From the NCBI RefSeq assembly GCF_002414005.1, contig NZ_DHYG01000019.1:1-45047 (forward strand): a DNA stretch of 45,047 bases, read 5' to 3'. Of this stretch, positions 34,275 through 43,224 are shown piece by piece. Source of the DNA: Psychrobacter sp. UBA5136 (lineage in GTDB: Bacteria > Pseudomonadota > Gammaproteobacteria > Pseudomonadales > Moraxellaceae). Position numbers and translations under genes: made by a program. The notes under the pieces were generated by a model that saw only the letters and a program-made list of their open reading frames with translations, searched no databases and was not told the origin of the DNA. Numbering within the stretch: the first letter of the stretch is position 1; every line of letters begins with the position of its first letter.

Positions 34275-35242
34275 GTCATAAAGTGGTCTTAAAAGCAGAC
34301 AATTTACACAAGCATTACCCCGTATCGCAAGGTTTGGGTAAACCAAAAGCTTATGTTAAAGCGTTAAATGGCGTCTCGTTTGAGCTTGAAGCGGGCAAAA
34401 CGCTTGCCGTCGTGGGTGAGTCGGGCTGCGGCAAATCTACCCTTGCGCGTCAATTGACACTTATCGAAGAGCCGACTGATGGCGAGCTGTTTATCAACGA
34501 TGCCGCAACGACTGGCTATAGTAGAAAAGCATTAAAAGATTTGCGAACCGAGATTCAGATGGTTTTTCAAAATCCTTACGGCAGCTTAAACCCGCGTCAT
34601 ACGATTGGCTATCAATTGACCGAGCCATTAGATATTCATACCAAATTGTCAAAAGAAGAAAAGCGCGAAAAAATAAACGAGATGATGAGAAATGTCGGCC
34701 TACGTCCCGAACACGCTGGGCGTTTTCCGCATATGTTTTCGGGTGGTCAGCGCCAACGTATAGCCCTCGCCCGCGCGATGATGCTCAATCCAAAAATTGT
34801 CGTTGCTGATGAGCCGACTTCTGCGCTCGATGTATCGATTCAGGCGCAAGTGTTGAATCTATTTATGGATTTGCAGGCCGAATACCATACTGCTTACGTG
34901 TTTATTTCGCACAACTTATCAGTGGTCCGCCATGTTGCTGATGATGTGATGGTCATGTATCTAGGCCAAGCGGTTGAGCATGGACCAAAAGAAGCGATTT
35001 ACAGTGCGCCAAAGCACCCTTATACCATCGCTTTATTAGCGGCTGCGCCAACTGTCAGTGGTCATAAGAATGATTTAACGCTACAAGGTGAATTGCCAAG
35101 TCCGCTAAATCCGCCAAGTGGCTGCGCGCTGCATAAACGCTGTCCTTATGCCAAACCAAAATGTAGCGAAGTCGAGCCGCAGCTGCGTGAGTGGGATGGC
35201 CGCTTGGTTGCTTGTTTACGCTTAGAAGAGATATACGGATAA
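34271..35242 (+). CDS. dppF: Dipeptide ABC transporter ATPase DppF
   Basis: Second ATPase, 323 residues, forming a heterodimer with DppD. Walker A GESGCGKS, Q-loop MVFQNPYGSLNPR, signature FSGGQRQRIALARA and Walker B IVVADEPTSALD are complete. The C-terminal SGCALHKRCPYAKPKC cluster matches DppD. It is the last gene of the operon and converges on the NERD gene; no strong terminator is visible in the short gap, so the two convergent transcripts may overlap. Confidence 0.93.
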   Translation: MSHKVVLKADNLHKHYPVSQGLGKPKAYVKALNGVSFELEAGKTLAVVGESGCGKSTLARQLTLIEEPTDGELFINDAATTGYSRKALKDLRTEIQMVFQNPYGSLNPRHTIGYQLTEPLDIHTKLSKEEKREKINEMMRNVGLRPEHAGRFPHMFSGGQRQRIALARAMMLNPKIVVADEPTSALDVSIQAQVLNLFMDLQAEYHTAYVFISHNLSVVRHVADDVMVMYLGQAVEHGPKEAIYSAPKHPYTIALLAAAPTVSGHKNDLTLQGELPSPLNPPSGCALHKRCPYAKPKCSEVEPQLREWDGRLVACLRLEEIYG

Positions 35243-35328
35243 GACAGTCGTCCGTTTATGAAGGTGAATTACACATTCACTACCCCGCGACATTTTGGAA
35301 ACTGAGCACAGCCATAAAATATCTGACC

Positions 35329-36291
35329 TTAGCGCGCGCCTTTTTTGGCGATTCGCTGAACCATCTCACCACTGCACTTAGGGCATTTTGGACAAGTGGG
35401 AATGACCTCGTTACTGACAGGCGTAACGAACTGCTCTGTTATCGAAGCTTGGTGAGGTTGAGTTTTAGGCTCTATAACTTCGAACGGGGTAATGAAGATT
35501 TCTTCCGCATTATCATCAAACACTTTATTACTAAGCTGTACATTGATAGATGCAACCGTTGCGGCATTAAAATCTGATTGTTCAACCTGCGTTTGACCAG
35601 ACCAGCGAGCATACTCTTTGACCTCGCTTCTAATTGGCGCGTTTCTAATTGGCGCGTCTGCTTGTGAGTTTGCTTGTGCTGTCAAACTGGCATTTGGCAT
35701 TATTTTTTTTGTCTTGCTAGCATTGCTATGCTTGTTTTTTAGATAGGCTTTATGCGCCCTGTTAGTGTGCCAAGACTTGCTAAATCGATTGCTTTCAATT
35801 TGCACAACGATAGCTTTGACTTCTTCATCGGTAAGCAATTTATCCTGTTTTTTCTTCACGTAGGACACCATACCGCTCGTCAATACGTGCTCAGGCAACT
35901 CATCACGAGTTTTAAGCTCGCACTCGCCAATAAACGCAATCATCGAGTGAAAATAGTTCATATCAAGCGCTAACAAATCTGCCAATGTCTTAATATGCAG
36001 ATAATTCTGCCGCAGTGGATTTTGAAATTTATACTTACGCCCCATGATAACTTGCGTCCACTGCCGCTGCTTCTCGTTACCAAAAATCCAGCCTTTATAG
36101 TTTTTAGTTTCAATGACAAAGATGCCATACACAGAGACGATGACATGGTCGATTTGGGTGCTGCCGCCATCTGCTAATGGCAAAGTGACATTGTTTAGGC
36201 GATGATAAATATCTTTATCAAGCTTTAGCCACATGGCTACATTGATGACGGTCTCGCCGACGATACCTTTAAAACTGGACATCAAAGACAT
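35329..36291 (-). CDS. NERD-domain protein with interrupted C-terminal zinc finger
   Basis: Nuclease-related-domain protein of 320 residues. The NERD fold spans about 10-120 with PD-(D/E)xK-like residues D48 (STQIDHVIVS) and E61-x-K63 (VIETKNYKGWIF). A disordered middle follows, then the first half of a topoisomerase-type zinc finger: CPKCPKCSGEMVQRIAKKGAR. The frame stops there with TAA (35329-35331), but 19 more codons follow in the same frame, GQIFYGCAQFPKCRGVVNV, before a second stop at 35269. They supply the missing two cysteines. A single AAA-to-TAA change would explain this, so the protein is probably truncated relative to its ancestor. NERD proteins are predicted DNA-processing nucleases; the biological role is unknown. 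Confidence 0.85.
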   Translation of the reverse strand: MSLMSSFKGIVGETVINVAMWLKLDKDIYHRLNNVTLPLADGGSTQIDHVIVSVYGIFVIETKNYKGWIFGNEKQRQWTQVIMGRKYKFQNPLRQNYLHIKTLADLLALDMNYFHSMIAFIGECELKTRDELPEHVLTSGMVSYVKKKQDKLLTDEEVKAIVVQIESNRFSKSWHTNRAHKAYLKNKHSNASKTKKIMPNASLTAQANSQADAPIRNAPIRSEVKEYARWSGQTQVEQSDFNAATVASINVQLSNKVFDDNAEEIFITPFEVIEPKTQPHQASITEQFVTPVSNEVIPTCPKCPKCSGEMVQRIAKKGAR

Positions 36292-36523
36292 GGATTTCTA
36301 CCATAGAAGACATAAAGAATAGGATAAAAACAGTTATTATAAAGGCGCTTATTATAAAAGCGCAGCGATACTTATGACTATCGCTGAATGACAACTTTAA
36401 TCATACATTGAAATAAGTTAATTGTAGTAGGCTGCTGTTTATTATTTACGGTCTAAAAAACAACAAAGTTTCATAAACACTCTTAAACATGAACGCTTTA
36501 TTATCACCCTTTGGATTATACGT

Positions 36524-37129
36524 ATGAATACACGCGCCGTATCTTGGCTCAACATTACCCTTGGCACCACTTTATTATTATCGCTACCCATAATGGGACA
36601 AGCCGCTAGTACCATGCCACAAAAATGGAAGCTGGATGTGCCAAAAACCAGTGCGGATTTTGAGGTCAAATACTTAGGCAAGGCGACGACTGACGGTAAG
36701 TTTCGTAAGGTAAACGGCGCCATCAATTATGACGTCAGAAAGCCTGCCAGCACGACGATTAATTTTACTGTGCATACCGATAGCATTGACACCGAGCGCC
36801 GCCTACGTGATTCTTTTTTACGCCGAAAAGAGCTGCTCAATACGCAGCAATATCCAACGATGACGTTTGTCTCAAAAAAAGTCACGATGATTTCGCCGAA
36901 AGAAGCCAACGTCACGGGCGATTTTACTGCCTTGGGTCAAACCAAACCGTTAACGGTAAGAGTCACCCTATCGGATGTCGAAATTGACCCCGTTACCGCC
37001 CAACCAACGCTAAAGTTTCGCGCGACGGGTAAGGTAGATCGCTATAGCTACGGGGTGACCGCCTTCCCAAAACTTATTAGCAATATCATCCCACTTGAGA
37101 TATCAGGAAAGCTGATTGCTGCGAATTAA
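36524..37129 (+). CDS. YceI-family periplasmic protein
   Basis: Secreted lipocalin-like protein of 201 residues. A cleavable signal peptide (about 1-27, LNITLGTTLLLSLPIMGQAAS) precedes the YceI beta-barrel, with KWKLDVPKTSADFEVKYLGKA, RLRDSFLRRKELLNTQQYPTMTF and a C-terminal RYSYGVTAFPKLISNIIPLEI strand. Relatives bind polyisoprenoids or similar lipids; some are induced by high pH. It stands alone and ends at a hairpin terminator. No ribosome-binding site is obvious beyond a weak TTGGA. Confidence 0.9.
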   Translation: MNTRAVSWLNITLGTTLLLSLPIMGQAASTMPQKWKLDVPKTSADFEVKYLGKATTDGKFRKVNGAINYDVRKPASTTINFTVHTDSIDTERRLRDSFLRRKELLNTQQYPTMTFVSKKVTMISPKEANVTGDFTALGQTKPLTVRVTLSDVEIDPVTAQPTLKFRATGKVDRYSYGVTAFPKLISNIIPLEISGKLIAAN

Positions 37130-37142
37130 TAATAAAGAGCGT

Positions 37143-37181
37143 AAAAAAGAGTGGCCAAATTACTCTAGCAACTCTTTTTTT
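37143..37181 (+). terminator. Terminator after yceI
   Basis: AAAAAAGAGT (37143-37152) and ACTCTTTTTT (37171-37180) pair, ending in seven T. An internal ACTCT offers an alternative shorter fold. Confidence 0.8.
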
Positions 37182-37449
37182 GGTTTAGGATTCAGACATT
37201 TTATAAGTTAGGAAAAGACAAAAAAATTAGCCTCGATATCTGCTGCTTTAAAAGTGAGGAAATATGCGTGGCATGGGTCGATTTTCTTTAAAAGCTTCGC
37301 TCGGCGCTCGTCCCTCGCGCGCACATTTTCATTATTGAACTTAGGGCGTAGGTTGGGTGAAGCTTTCGGCACCCAACGCTTCAATTCAACAATTTGTTAG
37401 GACTCGAACCTTGGCGCCGACCTACTCATCATTCTAAATTCTAACAAAC
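37182..37449. other. Intergenic region with a GGTTGGGT hairpin
   Basis: No gene. At 37352-37377 GTTGGGTG and CACCCAAC pair around AAGCTTTCGG, preceded by GTAG. The element resembles the GTAGGTTGGGT...ACCCAAC repeats scattered in many bacterial genomes, whose function is unknown. The rest is featureless. Confidence 0.5.
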
Positions 37450-37477
37450 AAAAAGCCGCCAGATTTCTCCAGCAGCT
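37450..37477 (-). terminator. Terminator of tkt
   Basis: On the - strand AGCTGCT (37477-37471) pairs with GGCGGCT (37460-37454) using two G-U pairs, followed by five T. It lies 40 nt past the tkt stop. Confidence 0.7.
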
Positions 37478-37516
37478 CTTTTATAAGCTCAAAAACTAAG
37501 TTTAAGCTTTGATGAA

Positions 37517-39514
37517 TCAGACCAAACTATTTACCGCATCAACCACCGCTTCAGCAGTAATACCAAACTCTTTATACAGCTCGTCCGCAGGCGCCGATTC
37601 ACCATAAGTGGTCATACCGATGACTTTGCCATCAAGACCGACAAACTTATACCAATAATCGACATGCGCGGCTTCTACAGCAACGCGCGCACGGATATTA
37701 GCTGGCAATACCGCTTCACGGTAGCTGGCATCTTGCTCCATAAAGATTTCTGCACATGGCATAGACACCACACGTACGCCAACGCCATTTTCGCTAAGCG
37801 TCTTATGCGCTTGCATGGCAAGGCCGACTTCTGAACCCGTAGCGATGATAATAGCTTGAAGCTCGCCTTCCTCTTTCGCTAAGACATAACCGCCTTTAGT
37901 AATGTTAGCCACTTGCTCAGCATCACGCGCTTGATGTGGCAGACTTTGACGGCTAAAGATAAGAGCAGAAGGGTTATTTTCAGACTTAATCGCTTCAACC
38001 CAAGCACTAGCAGATTCAGTCGCATCACAAGGGCGCCATGTCCGTAGGTTTGGTGTGGTACGCAGACTGGTCAATTGCTCGACTGGCTGATGCGTTGGAC
38101 CATCTTCACCCAAACCAATTGAATCATGGGTGTAAACATGAATCACACGCTGCTTCATCAGTGCGCCCATACGCACCGCGTTACGCGCGTATTCCATAAA
38201 CATCAGGAAGGTCGCCACGTAAGGGATAAAGCCGCCATGCAGCGCAATACCATTGGCAATCGCTGTCATACCAAACTCGCGGACGCCATAGTAAATATAA
38301 TTGCCGTCAGCGTCTTTTTCGATACCTTTTGCGCCTTTAAATAGTGTCAGATTTGAGCCAGCAAGATCCGCTGAGCCGCCCAGTAATTCTGGTAATAATG
38401 GCTGCAAAGTATTGATCGCATTTTGACTGGCTTTACGACTGGCAACATCGCCGCCCGCTTCTTGGGTTTGCTGAATATAATCTTTCGCTTGTGCCTCAAA
38501 ATCCGCTGGCAACTCACCGTTTAAACGGCGTAGTAGCTCGCTTGCGAGTTCTGGATACGCTTTTTTATACGCGTCAAAGTCCGCTTCCCAGTTCTTTTGT
38601 AGCACATCGCCTTTTACTTTACCGTCCCATGCTTCATAGATTTCGTCATCTAATTCAAACGGTGCATGCTTCCAAGATAACGCATCACGAGTTAAAACAA
38701 TTTCATCATCACCAAGCGGTGCACCATGACTGGCTGCTAGGCCTTGCTTATTTGGGCTACCGGCACCAATCGTGGTTTTACAAATGATTAAGCTCGGTTT
38801 AGTCGTCTCTTTGATCGCTTGTTCAGTCGCTTTGGTAATCTCATCGGTATCATGACCATCAACTTTAATCACCTGCCAGCCGTACGCTTCAAAGCGCGCT
38901 TGCGTGTCGTCAGTAAACCAGCCTTCAACATCACCATCGATTGAGATGCCATTATCATCGTAGAAGAATACCAATTTACCAAGGCCTAGCGTGCCAGCCA
39001 ATGAGCAAACTTCATGGCTAATGCCTTCCATCAAGCAGCCATCACCCAAGAACGCATAAGTATGGTGATCGACGATGTTATGACCGTCACGGTTAAACTG
39101 CGCCGCTAGCGTTTTCTCTGCAATCGCAAAACCAACCGCATTGGCGATACCCTGACCTAGTGGACCCGTCGTGGTTTCAATGCCTGGGGTATAACCAAGC
39201 TCAGGGTGACCAGGGGTTTTTGAATGCAGCTGACGAAAGCCTTTTAAGTCATCAACGCTGACATCATAACCCGTCAAATGTAGCAATGAGTAAATAAGCA
39301 TCGAGCCATGACCGTTTGATAACACAAAGCGGTCACGGTTATGCCATTGCGGGTCAGCAGGATTGTGCTTTAAAAATTTGCGCCACAACACTTCGGCAAT
39401 ATCAGCCATACCCATCGGCGCGCCTGGGTGTCCAGAGTTGGCTTTTTGAACCGCGTCGAACGACAGTACGCGGATGGCATTGGCAAGTTTGCGCTCATTA
39501 ATTGGAGTCGGCAT
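37517..39514 (-). CDS. tkt: Transketolase
   Basis: Thiamine-diphosphate enzyme moving two-carbon units between sugar phosphates in the pentose phosphate pathway. Length 665 is standard. Visible are the N-terminal SFDAVQKANSGHPGAPMGMA, the ThDP/metal motif GDGCLMEGISHEV through FFYDDNGISIDG, the GLGEDGPTHQP block with the ThDP-activating Glu region, and a C-terminal transketolase domain (about 530-665). The ATG is preceded only by a weak AGGAC. Monocistronic and leftward, with its own terminator. All motifs intact. Confidence 0.97.
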   Translation of the reverse strand: MPTPINERKLANAIRVLSFDAVQKANSGHPGAPMGMADIAEVLWRKFLKHNPADPQWHNRDRFVLSNGHGSMLIYSLLHLTGYDVSVDDLKGFRQLHSKTPGHPELGYTPGIETTTGPLGQGIANAVGFAIAEKTLAAQFNRDGHNIVDHHTYAFLGDGCLMEGISHEVCSLAGTLGLGKLVFFYDDNGISIDGDVEGWFTDDTQARFEAYGWQVIKVDGHDTDEITKATEQAIKETTKPSLIICKTTIGAGSPNKQGLAASHGAPLGDDEIVLTRDALSWKHAPFELDDEIYEAWDGKVKGDVLQKNWEADFDAYKKAYPELASELLRRLNGELPADFEAQAKDYIQQTQEAGGDVASRKASQNAINTLQPLLPELLGGSADLAGSNLTLFKGAKGIEKDADGNYIYYGVREFGMTAIANGIALHGGFIPYVATFLMFMEYARNAVRMGALMKQRVIHVYTHDSIGLGEDGPTHQPVEQLTSLRTTPNLRTWRPCDATESASAWVEAIKSENNPSALIFSRQSLPHQARDAEQVANITKGGYVLAKEEGELQAIIIATGSEVGLAMQAHKTLSENGVGVRVVSMPCAEIFMEQDASYREAVLPANIRARVAVEAAHVDYWYKFVGLDGKVIGMTTYGESAPADELYKEFGITAEAVVDAVNSLV

Positions 39515-39741
39515 AGCGTGTCCTAATATTCGAATGAAAAGTATGGAGCATAAGAGAAGGGGTTACTCAGAGGGCAATCCATCAAAAATACGACAAAATA
39601 CAATAGGCGTCATCAAAAGATAGATTATAAAATCACAATGCAATATTAACATATTTGCTATCGCGCAATCTAAAAATGCGCTGACAGAAGCGTTTGTATT
39701 TAACAATCATTCGTATCAGTTTTATTAAACCAATACTAATT

Positions 39742-39775
39742 AAAAAACTGCGAATCAGCAATTGACCCGCAGTTT
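39742..39775 (-). terminator. Terminator of serS
   Basis: On the - strand AAACTGCG (39775-39768) pairs with CGCAGTTT (39752-39745), followed by a T-run. It starts 17 nt after the serS stop. Confidence 0.9.
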
Positions 39776-39792
39776 AGATAAAAATTCACTTG

Positions 39793-41079
39793 TTAAGCTG
39801 AAATGGTTTCCGCACCGCCCATATACGGACGCAATACTTCTGGAATGGTGATACTACCATCGGCGTTTTGATGATTTTCCATCACCGCAAGTAACGTACG
39901 ACCAACGGCTAAACCCGAACCATTTAGCGTATGCGCTAGGCTAGTTTGCTTGCCATCTTTAACGCGCGTGCCCATACGGCGAGCTTGGAAGTCGCCGCAG
40001 TTTGAGCAGCTAGAGATTTCACGATAAGTATCTTGGCTTGGCAACCAGACTTCGATATCGTAAGTTTTTTGCGCCGCAAAGCTCATATCACCGGTACATA
40101 ACTTGACCACGCGGTATGGCAGATTAAGCTGCTGTAAAATGTACTCAGCTTGTGCCGTCATCGCTTCAAGCAAGTCATCGGACTGCTCGCTAGTGGCGAT
40201 ATTAACCATCTCAACTTTTTCAAACTGATGCTGGCGAATCAGACCACGGGTATCACGGCCGTGCGAGCCCGCCTCACTACGAAAACACGGCGTATGAGCG
40301 GTGAATTTTAATGGCAGCTCCTTGATATCCAAACGCTCACCGCGTACCAAGTTGGTCATGGGTACTTCGGCGGTCGGAATCAGATAAAAGTCTGTGCCAT
40401 CATTATTGGTATGATTGGTCAATTTAAACAAATCATCTTCAAACTTTGGCAATTGCCCCGTACCTTTTAAGCTTTCAGAATTGACAATATAAGGCACATA
40501 GGTTTCAGTATAGCCGTACTTGATGGTGTGGGTATTGAGCATAAACTGAATCAAGGCGCGATGCAGTTGCGCAAGCTGACCTTTTAAGACGTTAAAACGG
40601 CTACCAGTCAGCTTTGCGGCGGCTTCAAAATCAAGCATACCAAGCGTCTCACCGATATGCGTATGGTCTTGAATCTCAAAATCAAACGCACGCGGCGTGC
40701 CCCATTTGCGCACTTCGACGTTATCGTCTTCTGACGTACCAACCGGTACATCGGCAGCTGGGATATTTGGGATTTGCATGGCCGCTTGGCTAATGCGCTC
40801 TTGCAAGGTTCGTAGCTCATCTTCGGCTGCCTTAATCTCACCGCTGACACTTTGCATCTCGCTCAATAATTCACTGGCATCTTCGCCCGCTTTTTTTAGC
40901 GCGCCCACTTGCTTGGCGCCCGCATTCCGGCGCGATTGCAGCTCTTCTGTTTTAACCTGCAAGGATTTACGTTCATTCTCAACACTTTGCCAAAACGCTA
41001 CATCAAGCGCGTAACCACGCGTCGCCAGCTGCTGTTGTAAATCCGTTAAATCACCGCGTAAGAGTTTTGGGTCAATCAT
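39793..41079 (-). CDS. serS: Seryl-tRNA synthetase
   Basis: Class II synthetase charging tRNA-Ser. The start at 41079 (MIDPKLLRGDL) is the family N-terminus, with AGG 8-10 nt upstream, giving 428 residues; the frame is open seven codons further. A long antiparallel coiled coil (about 20-100) binds the tRNA variable arm. Catalytic motif 2 (PCFRSEAGSHGRDTRGLIRQHQFEKVE) and motif 3 (NGSGLAVGRTLLAVMENHQ) are present, as is TAEVPMTNL. A candidate promoter lies about 105 bp upstream. Intact. Confidence 0.97.
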   Translation of the reverse strand: MIDPKLLRGDLTDLQQQLATRGYALDVAFWQSVENERKSLQVKTEELQSRRNAGAKQVGALKKAGEDASELLSEMQSVSGEIKAAEDELRTLQERISQAAMQIPNIPAADVPVGTSEDDNVEVRKWGTPRAFDFEIQDHTHIGETLGMLDFEAAAKLTGSRFNVLKGQLAQLHRALIQFMLNTHTIKYGYTETYVPYIVNSESLKGTGQLPKFEDDLFKLTNHTNNDGTDFYLIPTAEVPMTNLVRGERLDIKELPLKFTAHTPCFRSEAGSHGRDTRGLIRQHQFEKVEMVNIATSEQSDDLLEAMTAQAEYILQQLNLPYRVVKLCTGDMSFAAQKTYDIEVWLPSQDTYREISSCSNCGDFQARRMGTRVKDGKQTSLAHTLNGSGLAVGRTLLAVMENHQNADGSITIPEVLRPYMGGAETISA

Positions 41080-41182
41080 AATAGTTGCCTGTAGCGCCAA
41101 AAGTGAGTAAGAAATAAAAAGGAGAAAATAGTAGCAAAGTCACATCGTAAAAACACAAAATAGCGCGCCGCCTTATAATATC

Positions 41183-41213
41183 ATTATAAAGCTAAGCGAT
41201 AACGCCGTGTCAA
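41183..41213 (-). promoter_or_regulatory. Candidate serS promoter with overlapping palindrome
   Basis: On the - strand TTGACA (41213-41208) and TATAAT (41188-41183) are 19 bp apart, slightly long. The -10 lies inside the perfect palindrome TTATAAT-ATC-ATTATAA (41173-41189), which could be a regulator site. Confidence 0.45.
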
Positions 41214-41595
41214 ACATCAGAATAAGTAGTAGCTGCTATCATACCAAGACCGAGCAGATTTGACCATGTTTTGGCTAAATTTTGCTTGCGCTTTGGCTGA
41301 TTTTTAGCGAAGTTCCCCGCGCTCTCTATTGCACCTTTACTGAACAAATATGCGACACATAATTGCGTTATTAATCACATCAGGGTCGCCAATATTATAA
41401 ATAACCGGGCTATCCATGAACAGCGCTGCTTATATGTTTCATTTAAGAGCAGTTTTCGGTAAGATAAGCGCATATCTTTATTCTACTTTTCGCCAAGCAT
41501 CGCTAAGCGTCGTATAAAATCGCTAAGCATGGCATCGCAGCTTCGCTTTGGCGCTTTTCATCCCACGCTTTTAACATAAGTATCTGAGAACCTTT
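41214..41595. other. Intergenic region with short ATCGCTAAGC repeats
   Basis: No gene between serS and the YcxB-like gene. Short direct repeats (ATCGCTAAGC and variants) cluster around 41499-41530. Nothing else identified. Confidence 0.4.
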
Positions 41596-42261
41596 ATGGC
41601 CCTGTACCCCTACACGCTACAACCTGTCGCCTTAAACTTAACCGAGGCCGAATTTCACCAAGCACAGTATGAGCTATTTGCCAGTGCCAGCCCGTCGTTT
41701 GGTCTGTCGAGTATTAAGATGAAAGAGTGGATTATTATGGCGGTGGTCGTCATATTAGCCATCGCAGGTCTAGTCTTTTTGACCGGTTACTCAACGATTA
41801 TCTTTTGGCTTATGCTAGCGGCGGTGGTCATTTATCTATTGGTGCGTACCCTTGGTTTTAAATGGTATGTCAAAAAAGAGTTTGAAAAACAAGTGGCTGA
41901 CCAAGAAATGCCCGATGAGATGCGCCAAATGAAGTTGGGCGTGCAAAAGCACGGTTTGGTCATGGCAATGCCAGTCAATCAGTCTGATATGTTTAACAAC
42001 AATCAGATGCGCGGTATGCAAATGCGCGCCAGTAGCACTCAGCAAGCCGTTATTCCTTGGAGCGCCGTTAAAAGCTGGGATGAAACCGACGACTATATCT
42101 TTGTGATGTTTGAGCTAAAAGGTCAGCAAGGTAGCCAAATCATTCCTAAGCGTTTACAAGCGCAAAAATTTCCAATCGATACCGTACGCCAGCACCTACA
42201 AGAAGTGGTTGCTGTTAAAGGTTTAAATCCTGAGAATCTACAGCCCCCTGCAACAGTATAG
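41596..42261 (+). CDS. YcxB-like membrane protein
   Basis: A 221-residue protein with two hydrophobic segments (about 45-64, IIMAVVVILAIAGLVFLTGY, and 66-85, IIFWLMLAAVVIYLLV). A cytoplasmic YcxB-like domain follows, ending in the typical IPWSAVKSWDETDDYIFVMFE and IIPKRLQ..QKFPIDTVRQHL pattern. The family is widespread and of unknown function, with a PH-domain-like C-terminus. A Met-rich, Gln-rich stretch (NNNQMRGMQMRASSTQQ) interrupts the domain. A weak GAGAACC precedes the ATG. Monocistronic. Confidence 0.8.
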   Translation: MALYPYTLQPVALNLTEAEFHQAQYELFASASPSFGLSSIKMKEWIIMAVVVILAIAGLVFLTGYSTIIFWLMLAAVVIYLLVRTLGFKWYVKKEFEKQVADQEMPDEMRQMKLGVQKHGLVMAMPVNQSDMFNNNQMRGMQMRASSTQQAVIPWSAVKSWDETDDYIFVMFELKGQQGSQIIPKRLQAQKFPIDTVRQHLQEVVAVKGLNPENLQPPATV

Positions 42262-42587
42262 AAGTCATTTTTACAGTGTCGCGGTTGGTGGTTTTTTACA
42301 CTTAAACATTAGTATTGCTCAAGTATTGGCCTTATAAAATAATTTGCATAGCACAGATTCTATGATTCGTTAAATCAATCACAGCATTAGATTAATCAAA
42401 TTTAACTTATCATAGTTTCTTTGCTATTATAATAAGCATCAATAGGCAATAGATGGGCGTAGCAATGCAGGAGACGGCTTGCTACACTCTTAGACTTCTA
42501 TACTGAACTTAGGATGGTACAGTCTGAGTTTATAAAACTAAAACAACCAGTCTATTAAATCTACACTCAAACTATAAGGATAATATT
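42262..42587. other. Upstream region of dps
   Basis: No gene. TATAAT at 42428-42433 could be a -10 for dps, without a clear -35. AAGGA about 7 nt before the ATG is the ribosome-binding site. Confidence 0.4.
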
Positions 42588-43076
42588 ATGAGTAATACTA
42601 ATAACGTAACCAACCAAATTGGTCTAGAAAAAGCAGACATGAGCGAAGTGATTGCTAAGCTAAACGACTTATTATCAAGCTATCATATGTTTTACATCAA
42701 CGTGCGCGGCTATCACTGGAACGTAAAAGGTGAGCATTTCTTCACCTTGCACCCACAGTTCGAAGAGCTGTATACCAATTTGCAAGTAGAAATTGATGAA
42801 ATCGCTGAACGTATTTTAACCTTGGGTGGCACGCCGCTCCATGCCTATAGCGACTTTAGCCAACATTCCAATATCAAAGAAGATAAAAACGTCAAAGATG
42901 GCAACGCTTGTGTGCAAGGTGTGGTCACTGGTCTACAAGCGCTTATCGAAGAGCAGCGTGAAGTATCAGCGTTAGCAGAGAAATCTGAAGACCAAGGTAC
43001 CGCTGACTTAGTTGATGAATACGTACAGCAGCAAGAAAAGCTCATTTGGATGTACAACGCTTTTTTGGCTAAATAA
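42588..43076 (+). CDS. dps: Dps family ferritin-like DNA-protection protein
   Basis: Forms a dodecamer that stores iron and protects DNA under starvation and peroxide stress. The 162-residue four-helix protein shows the intersubunit ferroxidase residues at canonical spacing: H43 (GYHWNVKG), H55 (LHPQFEELY), E59 (usually Asp), D70 and E74 (VEIDEIAERI). The N-terminal tail is short and only weakly basic, so DNA binding may be weaker than in E. coli Dps. A single gene with a strong terminator. Confidence 0.95.
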   Translation: MSNTNNVTNQIGLEKADMSEVIAKLNDLLSSYHMFYINVRGYHWNVKGEHFFTLHPQFEELYTNLQVEIDEIAERILTLGGTPLHAYSDFSQHSNIKEDKNVKDGNACVQGVVTGLQALIEEQREVSALAEKSEDQGTADLVDEYVQQQEKLIWMYNAFLAK

Positions 43077-43143
43077 TGCCTAAAAAGATGACAGATAAAA
43101 CGACTTATCAATACTTTTCAATGAAATCATAAGTAAGAAAAAA

Positions 43144-43168
43144 GCACCTAATTTAGGTGCTTTTTTTG
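43144..43168. terminator. Terminator between dps and the DUF2057 gene
   Basis: AGCACCT (43144-43150) and AGGTGCT (43156-43162) pair over AATTT, followed by seven T on +. The A-run on the left gives T on -, so it can serve both convergent genes. Confidence 0.9.
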
Positions 43169-43224
43169 TACTCGCTTGACTAAAAATGCTTAAATTCTAA
43201 GCTCTCTCAATGTCTAAATGTTTA

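Noticed and set aside
35191..35577. Rightward 128-codon frame after dppF
   Set aside because: It overlaps dppF out of frame and lies antisense to the NERD gene, whose protein features are clear.
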